64,000 bases of DNA. Source: Chthoniobacterales bacterium. GTDB lineage: Bacteria > Verrucomicrobiota > Verrucomicrobiia > Chthoniobacterales > DASVRZ01. The stretch lies in the NCBI GenBank assembly GCA_039930045.1, contig JBDSQB010000009.1, forward strand, positions 1-64,000, given 5' to 3'. Below, piece after piece: positions 51,026-59,181 of the stretch. A program made the position numbers and the translations under genes. Every line of letters begins with the position of its first letter. The first letter of the stretch is position 1. The notes below the pieces were generated by a model that saw only the letters and a program-made list of their open reading frames with translations, made no database searches and had not been told where the DNA came from.

Positions 51026-51289
51026 TTAATTCAGCGTCCGCTCGTAATCCACCAGCCGGTTGAGCGCGGCGGCAAAATCCTCGAAAGCCGGGGCCGGAAT
51101 CATGATCGTGTCGCGGCGTCCGTTCACGTCTTCGGTCACTTTCAGAAAGCGTCCGCGGGCGTTTTCCTTGAGGTCCAGAAAGAAAACTTTGCGGTCAATG
51201 ATCACTTTTTCGCTCGCGATCGGCGCATCGTGCACGCGCTCATTTCCACCGCGGGATTCATTTCTTTCGGACCACTCTGATTCGGACAT
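51026..51289 (-). CDS. PUR-domain (DUF3276-like) nucleic-acid-binding protein
   Basis: This 87-residue protein has one PUR repeat: IIDRKVFFLDLKENARGRFLKVTEDVNGRRDTIMIPAPAFEDFAAALNRLVDYE. The KxFFxDLKENxRGRFLKI core is the hallmark of bacterial PUR proteins (the Borrelia BpuR and Bacteroidetes DUF3276 type), which bind single-stranded DNA or RNA as dimers. A 30-residue charged N-terminus precedes the fold. It is convergent with the PIN-domain gene, 16 bp apart. Confidence 0.85.
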   Translation of the reverse strand: MSESEWSERNESRGGNERVHDAPIASEKVIIDRKVFFLDLKENARGRFLKVTEDVNGRRDTIMIPAPAFEDFAAALNRLVDYERTLN

Positions 51290-51353
51290 AAACGTGTTTT
51301 TTGGGGCTGAATCTTTGTTTTAGATTCTAAATGAACAATGTCAACCTCGCTCT

Positions 51354-52325
51354 TTAACTCCGCTGCAAGCCCACGGCAGAGCGGACTTTGAGCAGTGTCT
51401 TTGAGGCCACAGCCTGCGCCTTTTCGCTGCCTACGCTGAGAATTTTCTCCACACGAGTTGGATCGGATTGTAACTCGGCCCGGCGTTCCCGCATCGGCGC
51501 GAAATGGGTCCAGATCGCCTCGAAAAGCCGGTTTTTGAACTCACCGTAACCAATTCCGCCCGCCCGAAAATCGGCTTCCATGCGAGTTACATCCGACTCA
51601 GCGGCGAAGTGACGATAGAGCGCGACGATGCTGGAAGTCGCCGGATCCTTCGGCGATTCCACCGGAGTCGAATCCGTCTGCAGCTGGCGGATTTTCTTGA
51701 GCAACGCCTTTTCTTCCAGAAACAAATCGATGGTGTTCCCGTAGCTCTTGCTCATTTTTTGGCCGTCGAGTCCGGGCACGGTCGCGACTTCCTCGCGAAT
51801 GATCGGTGTCGGCAGTTTGAAGGTCGCGCCGTATTGTTCGTTGAGTTTGATCGCGATGTCGCGGGTCACTTCCACGTGCTGTTTTTGATCGCGCCCGACG
51901 GGAACGAGGTCGCTCTCGTAGAGTAAAATATCCGCCGCCATCAGCACCGGATAGGCAAACAACCCGTGATCCGCCGCGATCCCGCGCGCCGTTTTGTCCT
52001 TGTAGGAATGGCACTTTTCTAAGAGCGACATCGGCGTCACCGTGCTCAAAATCCAGGAAAGCTCGGTCACCGCTGGCACGTCCGACTGCACGAAAAGGCA
52101 GGCTTTTTCCGGGTCCAAACCGCAGGCGAGAAAGTCCAGCGCCACGCTTTTCACATAACTCCGCAACTGCGCCGGGTCGCGCACGGTCGTCAGCGCGTGG
52201 TAATCGGCAATGAAATAATAGGCGTCGCCGCGCTCCTGCAATTCGATTGCGGGCCGCATGGCGCCGAGATAATTGCCGATGTGCAACGTGCCTGAGGGCT
52301 GGATGCCGGTGAGGATGCGCGGCAT
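51354..52325 (-). CDS. trpS: Tryptophanyl-tRNA synthetase
   Basis: This class-I aminoacyl-tRNA synthetase has 323 residues. The HIGH-type motif is GIQPSGTLHIGNYLGAM, KMSKS is DGQKMSKSYGNTIDLF, and FIADYHALT, VPVGRDQKQHVEVTRDIA and VPAVTELSWIL are family signs. It starts 3 bp after the stop of the N-acetylglutamate synthase gene (TAACTCATG), so the two are probably co-transcribed. Confidence 0.97.
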   Translation of the reverse strand: MPRILTGIQPSGTLHIGNYLGAMRPAIELQERGDAYYFIADYHALTTVRDPAQLRSYVKSVALDFLACGLDPEKACLFVQSDVPAVTELSWILSTVTPMSLLEKCHSYKDKTARGIAADHGLFAYPVLMAADILLYESDLVPVGRDQKQHVEVTRDIAIKLNEQYGATFKLPTPIIREEVATVPGLDGQKMSKSYGNTIDLFLEEKALLKKIRQLQTDSTPVESPKDPATSSIVALYRHFAAESDVTRMEADFRAGGIGYGEFKNRLFEAIWTHFAPMRERRAELQSDPTRVEKILSVGSEKAQAVASKTLLKVRSAVGLQRS

Positions 52326-52328
52326 GAG

Positions 52329-53612
52329 TTATTTCGAGATGGATTTGACGAGCACCTTGCTATTGCGACCGCTCGCGTCGTATTTCTCGCGTCGGCTGGC
52401 GGGCAGCACGTCGGCGGACGTCTCCACGAAGCCGCCTTTCTGGTGCAAATAGGCAAATGCACGGGTCGAAAGCGCGAAGATTTCATTGAAACTCCGCTCA
52501 CGCGCCAGGTTCTCGACAAAGGCCATCAGCTTTTTGCCGTGCCCTTGATTCTCCGCGCCTTTCGCGACGTAGAGACAGGCCAGTTCGGCCTTCGATTCCT
52601 CGGGAAAGGCATGAAGCGCCACGCAGCCGACAAGCCGACGGTCGATTTCCAGCACCCAATAATCCTCGATTCGCGCGACGATGTCGGCCCGCGTGCGATG
52701 GATCAATTCCTCGTTATCGACCGACTCGCGGATGAGATTCATCACGCCACGCACGTCCTTTTTGTAAATGCGCCGAATCTGCTGGTAGTCGTTTGAGAAA
52801 ATCATCGTCCCGACGCCTTCATTGGAGAAAACCTCGGTCAACAACGCCTCATTCAGATTGCCGTTGATCAAATGCACTCGCGGAATGCCCAACCGGCAGG
52901 CGCGGGCGGCGTGGTCGAGCTTGGACGCCGTGCCGACGGGCAGTTTGGCGCGGTGCTTTTTGAGAAGATCCTCCGTCTCCGGCACGGAAAGCTGCGCCAC
53001 GAAACGCCCGTCGATCACCACGTCCGGGTGAGCCGAAATGAAAATAATCTTCGCCGCGTGCAGCGCCTCGGCGACTTCCAAGGCTATGGCGTCGGAGTTC
53101 ACCCGGAACGTGCGGCCCTCGCCATCGAACCCGAGCGGCGGAATCACCGGAACGATTCCCTCATTCAAAAACAGCTCCAAACAACGGTCGTCCACGCGCT
53201 CGACACGGCCGGTGTTTTGGTTGTCCACCCCGCCCAAAATGCCTGCCGGATGCGCGATCACGGTGTTCGCGTAAGCCGCCCGCAGATCGACATTGGTCAG
53301 GCCCTGCATGATCTCGTTGGTGAGATTGATCGCAATGTGAGTCGCGATCTCCAGCGTCGCGTCGTCCGTGATCCCAGTTCCATCGGTATTGGAGAGCGCG
53401 ACGTGCTCTTTCTGGCCCGCCGCCTCGATCTGAAAAGCCGCGCCGTGAATCAGCACGACCCGGATGTTCAACGAACGCAAGACCGCGATATCGAGGAGAA
53501 TATTGGGGAAATTGGGAGACGCCAGCACCTCGCCATCGATGGCAATCACGAAAGTCCGCTCCCGAAAACGGGGAACGTACTGCAAAATACCGCGGAGATC
53601 GGAGACCTTCAT
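52329..53612 (-). CDS. argA: N-acetylglutamate synthase (ArgA type)
   Basis: This protein makes N-acetylglutamate, the first step of arginine synthesis. The 427 residues have two domains. The amino-acid-kinase-like domain starts YVPRFRERTFVIAIDGEVLASPNFPNILLDIAVLRSLNIRVVLIHGA. The C-terminal GNAT domain has LYVAKGAENQGHGKKLMAFVE (acetyl-CoA loop QGxGxxL). The start at 53612 (MKVSDLRGILQYVPRF) matches the ArgA N-terminus; an upstream in-frame ATG at 53693 would run into the tsaD promoter region. Confidence 0.93.
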   Translation of the reverse strand: MKVSDLRGILQYVPRFRERTFVIAIDGEVLASPNFPNILLDIAVLRSLNIRVVLIHGAAFQIEAAGQKEHVALSNTDGTGITDDATLEIATHIAINLTNEIMQGLTNVDLRAAYANTVIAHPAGILGGVDNQNTGRVERVDDRCLELFLNEGIVPVIPPLGFDGEGRTFRVNSDAIALEVAEALHAAKIIFISAHPDVVIDGRFVAQLSVPETEDLLKKHRAKLPVGTASKLDHAARACRLGIPRVHLINGNLNEALLTEVFSNEGVGTMIFSNDYQQIRRIYKKDVRGVMNLIRESVDNEELIHRTRADIVARIEDYWVLEIDRRLVGCVALHAFPEESKAELACLYVAKGAENQGHGKKLMAFVENLARERSFNEIFALSTRAFAYLHQKGGFVETSADVLPASRREKYDASGRNSKVLVKSISK

Positions 53613-53711
53613 CTGCGGCCAGTGAATATCAATTTGGCGGATCGGAAAACAAGAAACTATGCCGGGTAATTTTCTCTGTGTCCGCTCCGGCACGTGTGAA
53701 ATAGTCGGGCG

Positions 53712-54710
53712 ATGATTCTGGCGATTGAGACTTCCTGCGATGAGACGGCAGTCGCGTTGTATTCAGCGGAAAAAGGCGTGCTGGCGTCGGAGATTTCGTC
53801 GCAGATTTTGCTCCATCGTCCGTATGGCGGCGTCGTGCCGGAGGTGGCGTCGCGCAGTCATTTGGAAGTAATCGAGCCGCTGATTCGAGTTGCATTGGAA
53901 TCAGCCAAAGTGGCCGTCAGTGACATCGATGCGTTTGCCGCCACGTCGGGTCCGGGGCTCGCTTCGTCGTTGCTCGTCGGCTCGTCGGTCGCGAAGGGTC
54001 TCGCCGTCGGGTCCGGCAAACCCTATCTCGCCGTCAACCATATCGAGGGTCATCTGCTCTCGCCGTTCATCGGAAATCCGGCGGGCGTGCTGCCGAATCT
54101 TTCGCTCGTGGTCAGCGGCGGTCACACGCTGCTCGTCGAGGTGGGTGGGGCAGGCGATTACCGATTGCTCGGCCGCACGGTCGATGATGCCGCAGGCGAG
54201 GCTTTCGATAAAGTGGCGAAGATGCTCGGACTGCCGTATCCGGGGGGGCCGGAGATTGATCGCGTGGCGAAAACCGGAGATCCGAAGCGCTTCGATTTCC
54301 CGCGTTCGATGCTGAAGAGCGGAGATTTTCAATTCAGTTTCAGCGGACTGAAAACGGCGGTGCGCTATCTGTTGCCGAAGCTGAAACCCGACGATCTGGC
54401 GGACGTTTGCGCGTCATTTCAGGAGGCGGTGATCGAGGTTCTGGTCGGCAAAGCTCTGGCTGCGGCCAAAAAAACGCAGTCGAGTTTGATTGCAATCAGC
54501 GGAGGCGTCGCGGGAAATTCCCGTCTGCGCGAAGCGATGACGCACGCCTGCGTCAAGAATGGATTGGAACTCCGGATCGCCGCTGGAAAATATTGCGGCG
54601 ATAACGCGGCGATGATCGCCCACGTCGCGCAAAAACATTTCGAGCGTGGCCTTTTTTCCGATCTGGATGAGGAGATTCAGCCCAATCTCAGCCTCGACTG
54701 GCTGCGCTGA
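53712..54710 (+). CDS. tsaD: tRNA N6-threonylcarbamoyladenosine transferase
   Basis: TsaD moves the threonylcarbamoyl group to A37 of ANN-decoding tRNAs. The 332 residues are typical. Motifs are ILAIETSCDETAVAL, the metal-binding VNHIEGHLLSP (HxEGH), SLVVSGGHTLLVEV, DDAAGEAFDKVAKMLGLPYPGGP and SGGVAGNSRLREAM, with YCGDNAAMIAH near the end. A nested-hairpin repeat begins 8 bp after the stop. Confidence 0.97.
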   Translation: MILAIETSCDETAVALYSAEKGVLASEISSQILLHRPYGGVVPEVASRSHLEVIEPLIRVALESAKVAVSDIDAFAATSGPGLASSLLVGSSVAKGLAVGSGKPYLAVNHIEGHLLSPFIGNPAGVLPNLSLVVSGGHTLLVEVGGAGDYRLLGRTVDDAAGEAFDKVAKMLGLPYPGGPEIDRVAKTGDPKRFDFPRSMLKSGDFQFSFSGLKTAVRYLLPKLKPDDLADVCASFQEAVIEVLVGKALAAAKKTQSSLIAISGGVAGNSRLREAMTHACVKNGLELRIAAGKYCGDNAAMIAHVAQKHFERGLFSDLDEEIQPNLSLDWLR

Positions 54711-54717
54711 TTTCCTT

Positions 54718-54821
54718 GGGAGCGCCCGCGTCTCGCGGGCAGTTCTCGGCGTCCCGCCGAGAACCTTTCCAGATGTGTTGCGTGGGACACGCAACACTGG
54801 CCGCGAGACGCGGGCGCTCCC
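54718..54821. repeat. Composite nested-hairpin repeat, copy 3
   Basis: Bounded by 13-bp inverted ends GGGAGCGCCCGCG (54718-54730) and CGCGGGCGCTCCC (54809-54821). Internal hairpins with short loops include GCCCGCG-TCT-CGCGGGC, GTTCTCGGCG-TCC-CGCCGAGAAC and TGTTGCGTG-GGA-CACGCAACA. It fills the gap between tsaD and the convergent glycosyltransferase and may act as a bidirectional terminator. Same plan as the copies at 18.7-19.0 kb. Confidence 0.88.
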
Positions 54822-54827
54822 CGGGGT

Positions 54828-55526
54828 CTAACTTTCCGGTTTGATCCGGTAATCCACCCGGCGTGAGTTCAGCCAAGCCACTCCAAACATGTCCATCGTG
54901 GCCTTGATCGCACGGTTGCCGAGGCCGTATTTGCTGATGCCAAACTGCCGGTGCCGGTGATTCACCGGGGTTTCCACCACTTTGTAACCCGCGTTTTTGA
55001 TCAGCGCCGGAATGAAACGATGCATTCCGTAGAAGGGCAGCAGCGCGCGGCGGCATTCGGTTCGCATTGCCTTCAGACTGCAACCCGTGTCGCGCACGCC
55101 GTCGCCGATGAAGCGACTCCGAACGAAATTGGCCACGCGGCTGGTGATGCGCTTGACCACCGTATCGCGGCGTTTAGCGCGGTAACCGCAGACGAGGTCA
55201 CCGCCGTTTTCCACGGAAGAGACGAGTTTCATAATATCGGCAGGATCGTTTTGCAGGTCGCCGTCGAGCAGGACGATGATGTCACCTTTCGCCGCCATGA
55301 TGCCGGCATACATCGCAGCGCTTTGGCCGGCATTTTTCTCAAAAGCGAGCACGCTCACGGTCGGCTTGCGCTCGATTTTGGCCACGGTGGCGTCCTTCGA
55401 TCCATCATCGACGAAGAGGATTTCGTAATCCTGTCCAGCCAGGCCGGACTCGAGTTGTTGCTGGAGCGGGGCGATATTTTCCTCCTCGTTGTAGAGCGGA
55501 ATGACGACGGAAATGTGTGGACTCAT
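54828..55526 (-). CDS. Family 2 glycosyltransferase (dolichyl/undecaprenyl-phosphate sugar synthase-like)
   Basis: This 232-residue GT2 protein has ISVVIPLYNEEENIAPLQQQLE, ILFVDDGSKDAT, IIVLLDGDLQNDP (DxD) and HRHRQFGISKYGL. It resembles the catalytic part of DPM1/ArnC-type enzymes that load a sugar onto a lipid phosphate. The C-terminal transmembrane helices of ArnC are absent. It is followed by a GT39-like protein and a PAP2 phosphatase read in the same direction, consistent with lipid-linked sugar transfer. Confidence 0.9.
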   Translation of the reverse strand: MSPHISVVIPLYNEEENIAPLQQQLESGLAGQDYEILFVDDGSKDATVAKIERKPTVSVLAFEKNAGQSAAMYAGIMAAKGDIIVLLDGDLQNDPADIMKLVSSVENGGDLVCGYRAKRRDTVVKRITSRVANFVRSRFIGDGVRDTGCSLKAMRTECRRALLPFYGMHRFIPALIKNAGYKVVETPVNHRHRQFGISKYGLGNRAIKATMDMFGVAWLNSRRVDYRIKPES

Positions 55527-55544
55527 GGAGATTTTGGCGGGGTC

Positions 55545-57110
55545 TTAGAGAGGCAGGGTCTTATAATTGGTGCAAATGAAAAAGCGAATTTTGCGGACGA
55601 GCAGCCCATTTTTCGTGATTTCCCGCTCGCCGAAATACTCCCAGCGCTCGAAGCCGCGCATGAGCGCCTCCGCCGGTTTGCCCTCGGCGCGGTCGGTGAC
55701 GTAGAGCGCGTTTTTGCCCATGAATCGATTCACACCCGCTTCTTCAGTGTTGAATGGATCGAGTTCGTGCGGCGCGGCATCGTCGAAAGTGTCGTAACTC
55801 GGCCAGAAGGAATATTGGTTCTGAATCATCTGCGACTCGGGGATGTAAACCGGCGGATCGCCCGCTCGCATCACCGGTTTTTCGGGCAGATACCAGGCGA
55901 GCGAGGCGGCGACCTGGTATTTGTTGGCGATCAGGAAAACCGGGCCGCCGGTCTTGGCTTCGACCTCACGGCGAACCTCGGCGACGGTTTTTCCCGTCTC
56001 GGTCCAGCCTTGCAGACGCGTGCCTGCGTCATATTCGTAGGGCCAGTGGATGCCCATTTTGCGGAGCGGTTCCGTGCCCATCGCGAGCAGGGAAATGAAA
56101 ACCCCTAGCACGAGCGCGGCCCGCGCCCAGATGCGAAACCACGGCTTGCGCTCGAACCGGCGCAGCCAGTCGCGCGTGGCAAAAATCGCCAGCGTGACCA
56201 TCGCGGGCGCGGTCCAGTTCGCCTCGCCGGCTTCCTTTAGCGACAATCCGAAGTAGAGAAAAATCAGCGGCGCGGCGAAGGAAATGAGGAAGGCTGTCTT
56301 GCGATGGTTGCTGAAATTCCAGAGTCCGGCGAAAAAACTCCAGCCGAGTCCGATCAATATCAGCGGCGAATAGACGCCGAGATGTTCGCCGAGGAACTTA
56401 AACGGCTCCTCCGGGTGCAGCGCGAAACCGGTCTCCAGATTGCCACGTTCGCTCAGGTGCGTGAGCGTGATCCAGTCGTGCTCATTATTCCAAAGCACCG
56501 GCGGAATCATGCAGAGCGCGGCAATGAGCAGCGCGAGATAAATGCCAAGCCGCCGCCACTGGATTCTCCATGCGGGCACGAGGGAAATCACCGCCGCCAT
56601 CGAGAGGAGCGCGGCAAGATTGGTGTATTTCGCGAGCGAACCGAGCCCGACCGCCAGCCCGGACAGCAGCCACCACGGGCTCCATCGGGGTGTGACTTCG
56701 ATGGCGCGCCAGAAGCTGTAAACCCCGAGCAGCCAGAAGAAAATCGACAGCGGATCGATCGTCATGAGAAGTGCGCCGATATTAAAAATCGGGAGGCATT
56801 GCGTCAGGATCGCCGCCCAGAATCCGGCGCGTTCGTCGTAGATCCGCCGGGCGAGTCCGAAGACGAGCAGCGACGTTCCCAAGCCCAGCAGCGGACTGAG
56901 CGCGCGCACGCCAAATTCCGTCGCGCCGAAGAGCTTTGTCGAAGCGAGAATCGTCATCGCCACGCCCGGTCCCTTGGAATAATAGGCGAGGTCGGGATGC
57001 TGCGACCATTGGTAGTAATACGCCTCGTCGGGCGACAGCTCGAAGCGTCCGCAAATCAGCAGCCGCAGCACCGTCAGCACGGCGAGAATCAGAAAAAGTC
57101 GTGTCTTCAT
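55545..57110 (-). CDS. GT39/ArnT-like membrane glycosyltransferase
   Basis: This 521-residue GT-C fold protein has about ten helices. The first outer loop holds FELSPDEAYYYQWSQHPDLAYYSKGPG (catalytic Asp-Glu region), as in ArnT/PMT enzymes that take sugar from undecaprenyl phosphate. A soluble C-terminal domain contains VFLIANKYQVAASLAWYLPEKP. It may modify lipid A or a cell-surface glycan. The start overlaps the PAP2 gene by 4 bp; the GT2 gene follows after 18 bp, so a three-gene unit is likely. Confidence 0.9.
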   Translation of the reverse strand: MKTRLFLILAVLTVLRLLICGRFELSPDEAYYYQWSQHPDLAYYSKGPGVAMTILASTKLFGATEFGVRALSPLLGLGTSLLVFGLARRIYDERAGFWAAILTQCLPIFNIGALLMTIDPLSIFFWLLGVYSFWRAIEVTPRWSPWWLLSGLAVGLGSLAKYTNLAALLSMAAVISLVPAWRIQWRRLGIYLALLIAALCMIPPVLWNNEHDWITLTHLSERGNLETGFALHPEEPFKFLGEHLGVYSPLILIGLGWSFFAGLWNFSNHRKTAFLISFAAPLIFLYFGLSLKEAGEANWTAPAMVTLAIFATRDWLRRFERKPWFRIWARAALVLGVFISLLAMGTEPLRKMGIHWPYEYDAGTRLQGWTETGKTVAEVRREVEAKTGGPVFLIANKYQVAASLAWYLPEKPVMRAGDPPVYIPESQMIQNQYSFWPSYDTFDDAAPHELDPFNTEEAGVNRFMGKNALYVTDRAEGKPAEALMRGFERWEYFGEREITKNGLLVRKIRFFICTNYKTLPL

Positions 57111-57754
57111 TTCAGCAGATCAGGATGCAACTCCGCCGTCTTCGGAAACCAGCGCGGGCCGAGCCGCCGCCAGAGCGCGTTGCAAATGAGGAAGAGCAGC
57201 AGCGCCTCGCCCACCCCGAGAAAGATCGAAACCACCACATCGCTGGGATAATGCGCGCCGACGTAAATCCGCGAATACGCCACCAGCGCCGCCGGCAGAA
57301 AGAGCAGCCAGCCGCGTCCGCGAAAAAATACCGCCGCCAGCGTCGCCATCGCAAAATTATTCACCACATGCGACGACGGAAACGAGTTCCCCTCCACCGG
57401 TTTCTCCGACGGACGCGCCATCTTGATTTTCAACGGCTTGCCCAGCGCCAGCAGACGCGGCGACGCGTTTGCCAGATCGACCATGCGCACGTCGGCCCGG
57501 ACGTCGTTGGGTCGTGGACGAGCCACGCTTTTCTTGAGCGATTTGCTGCTCACGCCATCGAGCAAACCCAGCGTCAGCCCCGCGCAAAGCACGAACGCCC
57601 GCACCCGGAAATTGCCAAAAATCAGCATCAGCCCGCCCGCCAAAATCAGGAGCGGCATCCACACTGCCACACAGGAGGCCACCGCCATCACCCAGTCCAG
57701 CGCGGGACTTGTCCAGGTGCGGTTGAATAAATAAAGTAACTCCAGGTCCATCAA
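57107..57754 (-). CDS. PAP2-family membrane phosphatase
   Basis: This 215-residue protein has about five helices and the PAP2 signature spread as KKSVARPRPN (KxxxxxxRP), SFPSSHVVNNFA (PSGH-type with Ser-Ser-His) and SRIYVGAHYPSDVVVSIFLG (SRxxxxxHxxxD). All catalytic residues are present. A lipid pyrophosphate such as undecaprenyl diphosphate is a likely substrate. It heads the PAP2-GT39-GT2 unit. Confidence 0.92.
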   Translation of the reverse strand: MMDLELLYLFNRTWTSPALDWVMAVASCVAVWMPLLILAGGLMLIFGNFRVRAFVLCAGLTLGLLDGVSSKSLKKSVARPRPNDVRADVRMVDLANASPRLLALGKPLKIKMARPSEKPVEGNSFPSSHVVNNFAMATLAAVFFRGRGWLLFLPAALVAYSRIYVGAHYPSDVVVSIFLGVGEALLLFLICNALWRRLGPRWFPKTAELHPDLLK

Positions 57755-57771
57755 AAACAGACCGCCAAACT

Positions 57772-58449
57772 ATGACTCATCGCCCCGGCAAACAAGCACG
57801 GAAAACCGCCCTTCTCCTTTTCAGCATCGCCACTTTCATCGCATTGGCACTCCCCTCGTGGGCGAAACCCAGCGGCCCCGAAATCGTCGCCCAAGCCCGC
57901 GAAATGATCCGCGCGCAGGACGTTTCCCTCACCGGCAAACTCCGCACCGGCGCGACGAACATCCCCTTCCAGCTCACCCAGCGCGGCGGCGTTTCCACTT
58001 ACGTTTTTCGCGACCCGGCGGAAACCATCCGCGTCCAGCTCGGGGAAAATGGCGTCAAAATCACCGGCGCTGATAAGACCACGACTCCGATCAGAAATTC
58101 CGTCCTCACCTACGACGACCTCGCCCTGCGCTTCCTTTATTGGACCCGGATCGAAGACCTCGGCGACGAGAAACTCCGCTCCCTCCCCTGCTGGAAACTC
58201 CGCCTCGATGCGCCCGATAAATCATCGCCCTACGCCTTCGTCAAACTCTGGGTCAACGTGCAAAGCGGCGCCTTCATCCGCGCCCAAGCCTTCGACTGGA
58301 CCGGCGCCCTCGCCAAACAATTCGACGTCATCAGCACCCAAAACATCGAAGGCCGCACCTTCCTGAAGTCGATGAAAATCCAACTCACCAAACCCGCCTC
58401 ACCCAACCCCGAAACCCTCAGCTACTTGGAGATCGACAAGCCGAATTAG
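57772..58449 (+). CDS. LolA-like outer-membrane lipoprotein-sorting protein
   Basis: This 225-residue protein starts with a basic stretch and one hydrophobic helix (TALLLFSIATFIALALPSWA), a likely signal peptide. The mature part is rich in beta strands (SLTGKLRTGATNIPFQLTQRGGVSTYVF and CWKLRLDAPDKSSPYAFVKLWVN) like the LolA/DUF4292 fold. It may carry lipid or lipoprotein across the periplasm. It diverges from the PAP2 gene with a 17-bp gap. Confidence 0.7.
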   Translation: MTHRPGKQARKTALLLFSIATFIALALPSWAKPSGPEIVAQAREMIRAQDVSLTGKLRTGATNIPFQLTQRGGVSTYVFRDPAETIRVQLGENGVKITGADKTTTPIRNSVLTYDDLALRFLYWTRIEDLGDEKLRSLPCWKLRLDAPDKSSPYAFVKLWVNVQSGAFIRAQAFDWTGALAKQFDVISTQNIEGRTFLKSMKIQLTKPASPNPETLSYLEIDKPN

Positions 58450-58492
58450 AGAGTTATCAGACTAAGTAAACGAGGGGGCGAGCAGCTTAAAT

Positions 58493-59062
58493 TCATTGTT
58501 GAGAAATTTTTTTGAGCCAAGCTCCAAGCCACCCCATTCTGATTAAGTCTACTTGCTCTATGATCTGTTTGCGGAGAGTATCTTTCCATTCGAAGATTTT
58601 ACTCTCGTCTATTTGCTTATTGACGTATGGATGCGTCGGATTTTTTAAATGATCTTGATATCGTCTATATCGATCTTCAATTTGGCTTCCGCTGGCAATA
58701 ACGCTGTTAATTAGTTCCTGTGCAGAATTCCTTAAATCTGGATACCAGATATCTGTTAAGACCATTAGACGCTTGTATGCATCCCAATGTTCTCTATCTA
58801 TTTCGTCCACAAGGGCCTTAATATGTTGGGATTTTTCTACCTTTATGGTTCCGATGAACAATCCTAAACGTAAGTCTTGATATTGTTTACCCCAGGCAAA
58901 TGCATCCTGTGTTGCCATCGCAATTTCTTCTAGTTTGCTTAACTGCCGGTCTCTATCAGCTCGATACAGCGTTATACCTTGGCTCAAGAGAGCCGAGACA
59001 ACCCCCCCAAACAAGATCGTCAAAAGAGCAACCGCTATTGTGGTATATGATATCCCTTCCAT
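58493..59062 (-). CDS. AT-rich membrane-anchored protein of unknown function
   Basis: This 189-residue protein has one N-terminal helix (TTIAVALLTILFGGVVSALLSQGITLY) followed by a long, mostly helical cytoplasmic region (DRDRQLSKLEEIAMATQDAFAWG and ALVDEIDREHWDAYKRLMVLTDIWYPDL). Its base composition is far more AT-rich than the neighbours. No family recognised; the layout recalls single-helix effectors or partners in defence loci. It lies 119 bp downstream of the SIR2-like gene on the same strand. Confidence 0.65.
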   Translation of the reverse strand: MEGISYTTIAVALLTILFGGVVSALLSQGITLYRADRDRQLSKLEEIAMATQDAFAWGKQYQDLRLGLFIGTIKVEKSQHIKALVDEIDREHWDAYKRLMVLTDIWYPDLRNSAQELINSVIASGSQIEDRYRRYQDHLKNPTHPYVNKQIDESKIFEWKDTLRKQIIEQVDLIRMGWLGAWLKKISQQ

Positions 59063-59181
59063 TTAACGCTTTTAAGTGAGATGTGCTGCTTTGAAAAGAC
59101 AACATGCCTTATTAGTGTCATTCCACCCATCTGATTCAACTAGGCAATGACTGAAACACCACTGACGTTTTTCTCTTCCAT

